Positions 58,672-64,000 of a stretch of DNA of 64,000 nucleotides are shown here, in pieces. Source of the DNA: Strongylocentrotus droebachiensis (Eukaryota; Echinodermata; Echinoidea; Camarodonta; Strongylocentrotidae). The notes under the pieces were generated by a model. The model saw only the letters and a list, made by a program, of their open reading frames with translations. It ran no database searches and had not been told where the DNA came from. The position numbers and the translations under genes were made by a program. The stretch spans positions 248,001-312,000 of the forward strand of contig JAVYIG010000607.1 in the NCBI GenBank assembly GCA_035222895.1, given 5' to 3'. Within the stretch, counting starts at the first letter, position 1. Each line of letters opens with the position of its first letter.

Positions 58672-59514
58672 AATGGTCTTGTCTATCACCTAGGTGTTAA
58701 GGTTGGAGGCCAGAATATAAACAAATTTGCTATGCAGATGATACAATTTTAGCAGCAGAATTCAAAGAAAGTATTAATAGAGGCTTGGATTTATACAACA
58801 CAAAGACAATGTGTATGGTAATATATTTTTAAAGACTGACACACCCTCACGCAATTTCAAAAATAAAGGGGGAAAATAAACCACGTCCACACCTTTACAT
58901 ATCCTTGGTACACAATAGATTACATGGGAAAATTATTCATGAAATAAAGGAATCAACTGCAATGACACACGATACATTTGATAAGATGAAATCAGTATTA
59001 AATGAAAAATAAGAACAGTACCATGAAACCATAATTCTTGTCTTAAAGTCATACATCTGGTCAGCTCGTCTCTACGAATGTGAGTGTTGGTCCATAAACA
59101 AAGAGCTAGAAAGAGGATTAGAGGCTACATAGACGTGGTTCTTGAGAAATATTGTGAATTTATCATCATTGACAGAAAGAATTAAACAAATGGAGAAGTG
59201 TTCAGAAAAGCAAAAGTAAATCTATCACTCTTCTAAACAATAAGAAAGAGGCAAATGTAATTTCTTGGTCACATAATCATACAGGAAAGATCATCTAGTA
59301 AAAAACAATAGTAACAGGCAAGATTGCTGGAAAGCGTAAAATGGGAAAGCAACGCATTACACATTTGCAAATTCTTAACAAATGGGCAATCACAAATGAT
59401 ATTAGCAATACAAGCTTTTTGAGAATAGCATATAACAGATATAAATCGAGGTCCTTGACCACTGATGTCTGTAACAGACATGAAACTTGATGATCATGAG
59501 GATGATGATCAACG
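58672..59514 (+). pseudogene. LINE remnant in satellite unit 3
   Basis: First unit of the second subtype; carries 'catctagtaaaaaacaatag' in place of 'catctacaaaaaacaatatt'. Confidence 0.75.
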
Positions 59515-60368
59515 AGTGAAATGTGCAAACATATCGCGTTATCCGAAAATGATCTCTGTGTGTGAAATAGGATATTACAGTTGCCTTAGACTTGATTTTT
59601 CGAAAGTCTTTGCGATCATGATATGGTTGCTACTTGTCATAGTGGTAAGTTCCATATCGTACTTTCCGGAAGCTGAATGGAAAAAGAGTTGTAAGCGGTC
59701 AATGATGTGTAAATCTTCAATACTTTTATTCTGTAAACACTTGCACCCTGCCAATAAGCATTACGCTTGTTAAGGTATCCAACAAGATAATAAAGATTAC
59801 TATGAGTTTAATACTATTATTATCTTACCCTTGCACTTATATATGTTCACATTGTTTTAGAGTAACTGAAATTAAATGGAAAATAAATAAAAATGTCAAA
59901 GTCTTCAAGCACTTCTTTCGAGTTATGCGAATAGTTCATGTAACCTTTAAGGAATTGGTCTCATTATTTTCCACGAGAGGTATTGACCTAGAACTATTTC
60001 CGCTGAGATCATAGATTATTTTGTGTTCCAGTATTGAAAGTGAAAGGAAAAGTATCTTAGACCCAGTACTTCCTTGTTTCTACTCATTTTTTCATATTTT
60101 TGTCGGTCTGCGTGCGTAAAAAGTTTCTAAGTACACACGAATATATTCATAGTTCTGCATGGTAGAATTTTATTTTATTTCAAATTTAAAGGAAACTTTA
60201 TCGAAATATCTACACGATGTTTATGTATTGTCATATGGCTCAGTGTGGAGCCACAATCCGCTATCATATTTCTCAAAACAAAAAGTCAGTATTATCTGTA
60301 AAAGAACATAACCCATTATTTTTATTTTTCATACTCCATTGGCCCTTTTTATTTTAATAAATAATAAA

Positions 60369-61219
60369 AAGGCAGACAATGGTCTTGTCTATCACCTAGG
60401 TGTTAAGGTTGGAGGCCAGAATATAAACAAATTTGCTATGCAGATGATACAATTTTAGCAGCAGAATTCAAAGAAAGTATTAATAGAGGCTTGGATTTAT
60501 ACAACACAAAGACAATGTGTATGGTAATATATTTTTAAAGACTGACACACCCTCACGCAATTTCAAAAATAAAGGGGGAAAATAAACCACGTCCACACCT
60601 TTACATATCCTTGGTACACAATAGATTACATGGGAAAATTATTCATGAAATAAAGGAATCAACTGCAATGATACACGATACATTTGATAAGATGAAATCA
60701 GTATTAAATGAAAAATAAGAACAGTACCATGAAACCATAATTCTTGTCTTAAAGTCATACATCTGGTCAGCTCGTCTCTACGAATGTGAGTGTTGGTCCA
60801 TAAACAAAGAGCTAGAAAGAGGATTAGAGGCTACATAGACGTGGTTCTTGAGAAATATTGTGAATTTATCATCATTGACAGAAAGAATTAAACAAATGGA
60901 GAAGTGTTCAGAAAAGCAAAAGTAAATCTATCACTCTTCTAAACAATAAGAAAGAGGCAAATGTAATTTCTTGGTCACATAATCATACAGGAAAGATCAT
61001 CTAGTAAAAAACAATAGTAACAGGCAAGATTGCTGGAAAGCGTAAAATGGGAAAGCAACGCATTACACATTTGCAAATTCTTAACAAATGGGCAATCACA
61101 AATGATATTAGCAATACAAGCTTTTTGAGAATAGCATATAACAGATATAAATCGAGGTCCTTGACCACTGATGTCTGTAACAGACATGAAACTTGATGAT
61201 CATGAGGATGATGATCAAC
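60369..61219 (+). pseudogene. LINE remnant in satellite unit 4
   Basis: Almost identical to unit 3. Differs for example at 'aatgatacacgat' (unit 3: 'aatgacacacgat'). Confidence 0.75.
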
Positions 61220-62074
61220 GAGTGAAATGTGCAAACATATCGCGTTATCCGAAAATGATCTCTGTGTGTGAAATAGGATATTACAGTTGCCTTAGACTTG
61301 ATTTTTCGAAAGTCTTTGCGATCATGATATGGTTGCTACTTGTCATAGTGGTAAGTTCCATATCGTACTTTCCGGAAGCTGAATGGAAAAAGAGTTGTAA
61401 GCGGTCAATGATGTGTAAATCTTCAATACTTTTATTCTGTAAACACTTGCACCCTGCCAATAAGCATTACGCTTGTTAAGGTATCCAACAAGATAATAAA
61501 GATTACTATGAGTTTAATACTATTATTATCTTACCCTTGCACTTATATATGTTCACATTGTTTTAGAGTAACTGAAATTAAATGGAAAATAAATAAAAAT
61601 GTCAAAGTCTTCAAGCACTTCTTTCGAGTTATGCGAATAGTTCATGTAACCTTTAAGGAATTGGTCTCATTATTTTCCACGAGAGGTATTGACCTACAAC
61701 TATTTCCGCTGAGATCATAGATTATTTTGTGTTCCAGTATTGAAAGTGAAAGGAAAAGTATCTTAGACCCAGTACTTCCTTGTTTCTACTCATTTTTTCA
61801 TATTTTTGTCGGTCTGCGTGCGTAAAAAGTTTCTAAGTACACACGAATATATTCATAGTTCTGCATGGTAGAATTTTATTTTATTTCAAATTTAAAGGAA
61901 ACTTTATCGAAATATCTACACGATGTTTATGTATTGTCATATGGCTCAGTGTGGAGCCACAATCTGCTATAATATTTCTCCAAACAAAAAGTCAGTATTA
62001 TCTGTAAAAGAACATAACCCATTATTTTTATTTGTCATACTCCATTGGCCCTTTTTATTTTAATAAATAATAAA

Positions 62075-62926
62075 AAGGCAGACAATGGTCTTGTCTATCA
62101 CCTAGGTGTTAAGGTTGGAGGCCAGAATATAAACAAATTTGCTATGCAGGTGATACAATTTTAGCAGCAGAATTCAAAGAAAGTATTAATAGAGGCTTGG
62201 ATTTATACAACACAAAGACAATGTGTATGGTAATATATTTTTAAAGACTGACACACCCTCACGCAATCTCAAAAATAAAGGGGGAAAATATACCACGTCC
62301 ACACCTTTACATATCCTTGGTACACAATAGATTACATGGGAAAATTATTCATGAAATAAAGGAATCAACTGCAATGACACACGATACATTTGATAAGATG
62401 AAATCAGTATTAAATGAAAAATAAGAACAGTACCATAACAACCATAATTCTTGTCTTAAAGTCATATATCTGGTCAGCTCGTCTCTACGATTGTGAGTGT
62501 TGGTCCATAAACAGAGAGCTAGAAAGAGGATTAAAGGCTACATAGACCTGGTTCTTGAGAAATATTGTGAATTTATCATCATTGACAGAAAGAATTAAAC
62601 AAATGGAGAAGTGTTCAGAAAAGCAAAAGTAAATCTATCACTCTTCTAAACAATAAGAAAGAGGCAAATGTAATTTCTTGGTCACATAATCATACAGGAA
62701 AGATCATCTAGTAAAAAACAATAGTAACAGGCAAGATTGCTGGAAAGCGTAAAATGGGAAAGCAACGCATTACACATTTGCAAATTCTTAACAAATGGGC
62801 AATCACAAATGATATTAGCAATACAAGCTTTTTGAGAATAGCATATAACAGATATAAATCGAGGTCCTTGACCACTGATGTCTGTAACAGACATGAAACT
62901 TGATGATCATGAGGATGATGATCAAC
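62075..62926 (+). pseudogene. LINE remnant in satellite unit 5
   Basis: Catalytic block altered to YAGDT ('tatgcaggtgatac'), so the Asp pair is lost. An extra C-to-T and indel cluster sits near 62435. Confidence 0.75.
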
Positions 62927-63780
62927 GAGTGAAATGTGCAAACATATCGCGTTATCCGAAAATGATCTCTGTGTGTGAAATAGGATATTACAGTTGCCCT
63001 AGACTTGATTTTTTCGAAAGTCTTTGCGATCATGATATGGTTGCTACTTGTCATAGTGGTAAGTTCCATATCGTACTTTCCGGAAGCTGAATGGAAAAAG
63101 AGTTGTAAGCGGTCAATGATGTGTAAATCTTCAATACTTTTATTCTGTAAACACTTGCACCCTGCCAATAAGCATTACGCTTGTTAAGGTATCCAACAAG
63201 ATAATAAAGATTACTATGAGTTTAATACTATTATTATCTTACCCTTGCACTTATATATGTTCACATTGTTTTAGAGTAACTGAAATTAAATGGAAAATAA
63301 ATAAAAATGTCAAAGTCTTCAAGCACTTCTTTCGAGTTATGCGAATAGTTCATGTAACCTTTAAGGAATTGGTCTCATTATTTTCCACGAGAGGTATTGA
63401 CCTACAACTATTTCCGCTGAGATCATAGATTATTTTGTGTTCCAGTATTGAAAGTGAAAGGAAAAGTATCTTAGACCCAGTACTTCCTTGTTTCTACTCA
63501 TTTTTTCATATTTTTGTCGGTCTGCGTGCGTAAAAAGTTTCTAAGTACACACGAATATATTCATAGTTCTGCATGGTAGAATTTTATTTTATTTCAAATT
63601 TAAAGGAAACTTTATCGAAATATCTACACGATGTTTATGTATTGTCATATGGCTCAGTGTGGAGCCACAATCTGCTATAATATTTCTCCAAACAAAAAGT
63701 CAGTATTATCTGTAAAAGAACATAACCCATTATTTTTATTTGTCATACTCCATTGGCCCTTTTTATTTTAATAAATAATA

Positions 63781-64000
63781 AAAAGGCAGACAATGGTCTT
63801 GTCTATCACCTAGGTGTTAAGGTTGGAGGCCAGAATATAAACAAATTTGCTATGCAGATGATACAATTTTAGCAGCAGAATTCAAAGAAAGTATTAATAG
63901 AGGCTTGGATTTATACAACACAAAGACAATGTGTATGGTAATATATTTTTAAAGACTGACACACCCTCACGCAATCTCAAAAATAAAGGGGGAAAATATA
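63781..64000 (+). pseudogene. LINE remnant in satellite unit 6 (cut by window end)
   Basis: Keeps YADDTILAAEF; continues beyond the window. Confidence 0.7.

Larger units (their letters stand above)
54530..64000 (+). repeat. ~1.7-kb tandem satellite array containing LINE-derived sequence
   Basis: Anchored on 'gatgtgtaaatcttc', units start at 54530, 56277, 57998, 59704, 61410 and 63118, giving lengths 1747, 1721, 1706, 1706 and 1708, plus an 883-bp partial unit at the window edge. Units 3-5 are nearly identical to each other. Units 1-2 form a second subtype with a T-run/G-run. Conserved ~70-100-residue frames in the units are consequences of recent copying, not evidence of genes. Confidence 0.95.

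Noticed and set aside
59465..59773. 102-codon frame identical in several satellite units (also 61171)
   Set aside because: Identity follows from recent satellite copying; it is disrupted in units 1, 2 and 5, has no domain, and spans the LINE tail and flank.

Overview
This 64 kb window is AT-rich, intron-bearing animal DNA full of microsatellites, homopolymer runs, SINEs, foldback elements and segmental duplications. Nothing in it looks bacterial. A tandem cluster of single-exon class A (rhodopsin-like) G-protein-coupled receptors, together with the repeat style, suggests a marine deuterostome. An echinoderm is my best guess, because sea urchins and sea stars are known for lineage-specific tandem expansions of intronless class A receptors. 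No single sequence in the window proves the taxon.

From 1 to about 53,470 the window holds five copies of one duplicated module, all in the same orientation. Each module has, in order: a short flank, a CT-rich microsatellite, a pair of tRNA-derived SINEs in opposite orientation, AT-rich spacer, a minus-strand receptor, a conserved TATA-like block, an ATT microsatellite, a G-rich tract, and ~111-bp repeats near its right end. The receptor copies are: copy 1 (2721-3984, frameshifted), copy 2 (22511-22866, truncated remnant), copy 3 (26989-28230, intact), copy 4 (38817-40061, intact) and copy 5 (46772-48028, intact). A spacer repeated between modules 3/4 (about 32100-35110) and 4/5 (about 42315-43480) shows that the duplicated unit is larger than the gene.

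Because the modules are paralogous, an uninterrupted copy serves as the empty site for several insertions. Module 1 is split by a 9,960-bp element (4221-14180) with CACTG termini, subterminal repeats and a TA target duplication. That element carries a three-exon plus-strand gene tail (7270-10187), a CpG-rich candidate promoter, nested foldback elements and a striking three-way palindrome (6179-6467). Module 1 also holds a 711-bp element (14239-14949) with seven copies of a 17-bp motif. Other elements defined by inverted termini lie at 11097-11996, 11121-11703, 21973-22478, 32224-33336, 34339-35091 and about 52316-53057.

From 54,530 to the right edge is a ~1.7-kb tandem satellite of five whole units and one partial unit. 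Each unit contains the decayed 3' part of a non-LTR retrotransposon (a YADD reverse-transcriptase motif and a C-terminal domain). All units share the same frame breaks, so the retroelement decayed before the repeat was amplified.

Functionally, the supportable host content is three intact receptors, two receptor pseudogenes and one partial spliced gene of unknown function. The receptors have variable extracellular faces, near-identical cytoplasmic faces and C-tails, and no recognisable DRY motif. This fits a rapidly evolving chemosensory-type receptor cluster, but the ligand and role are inference.
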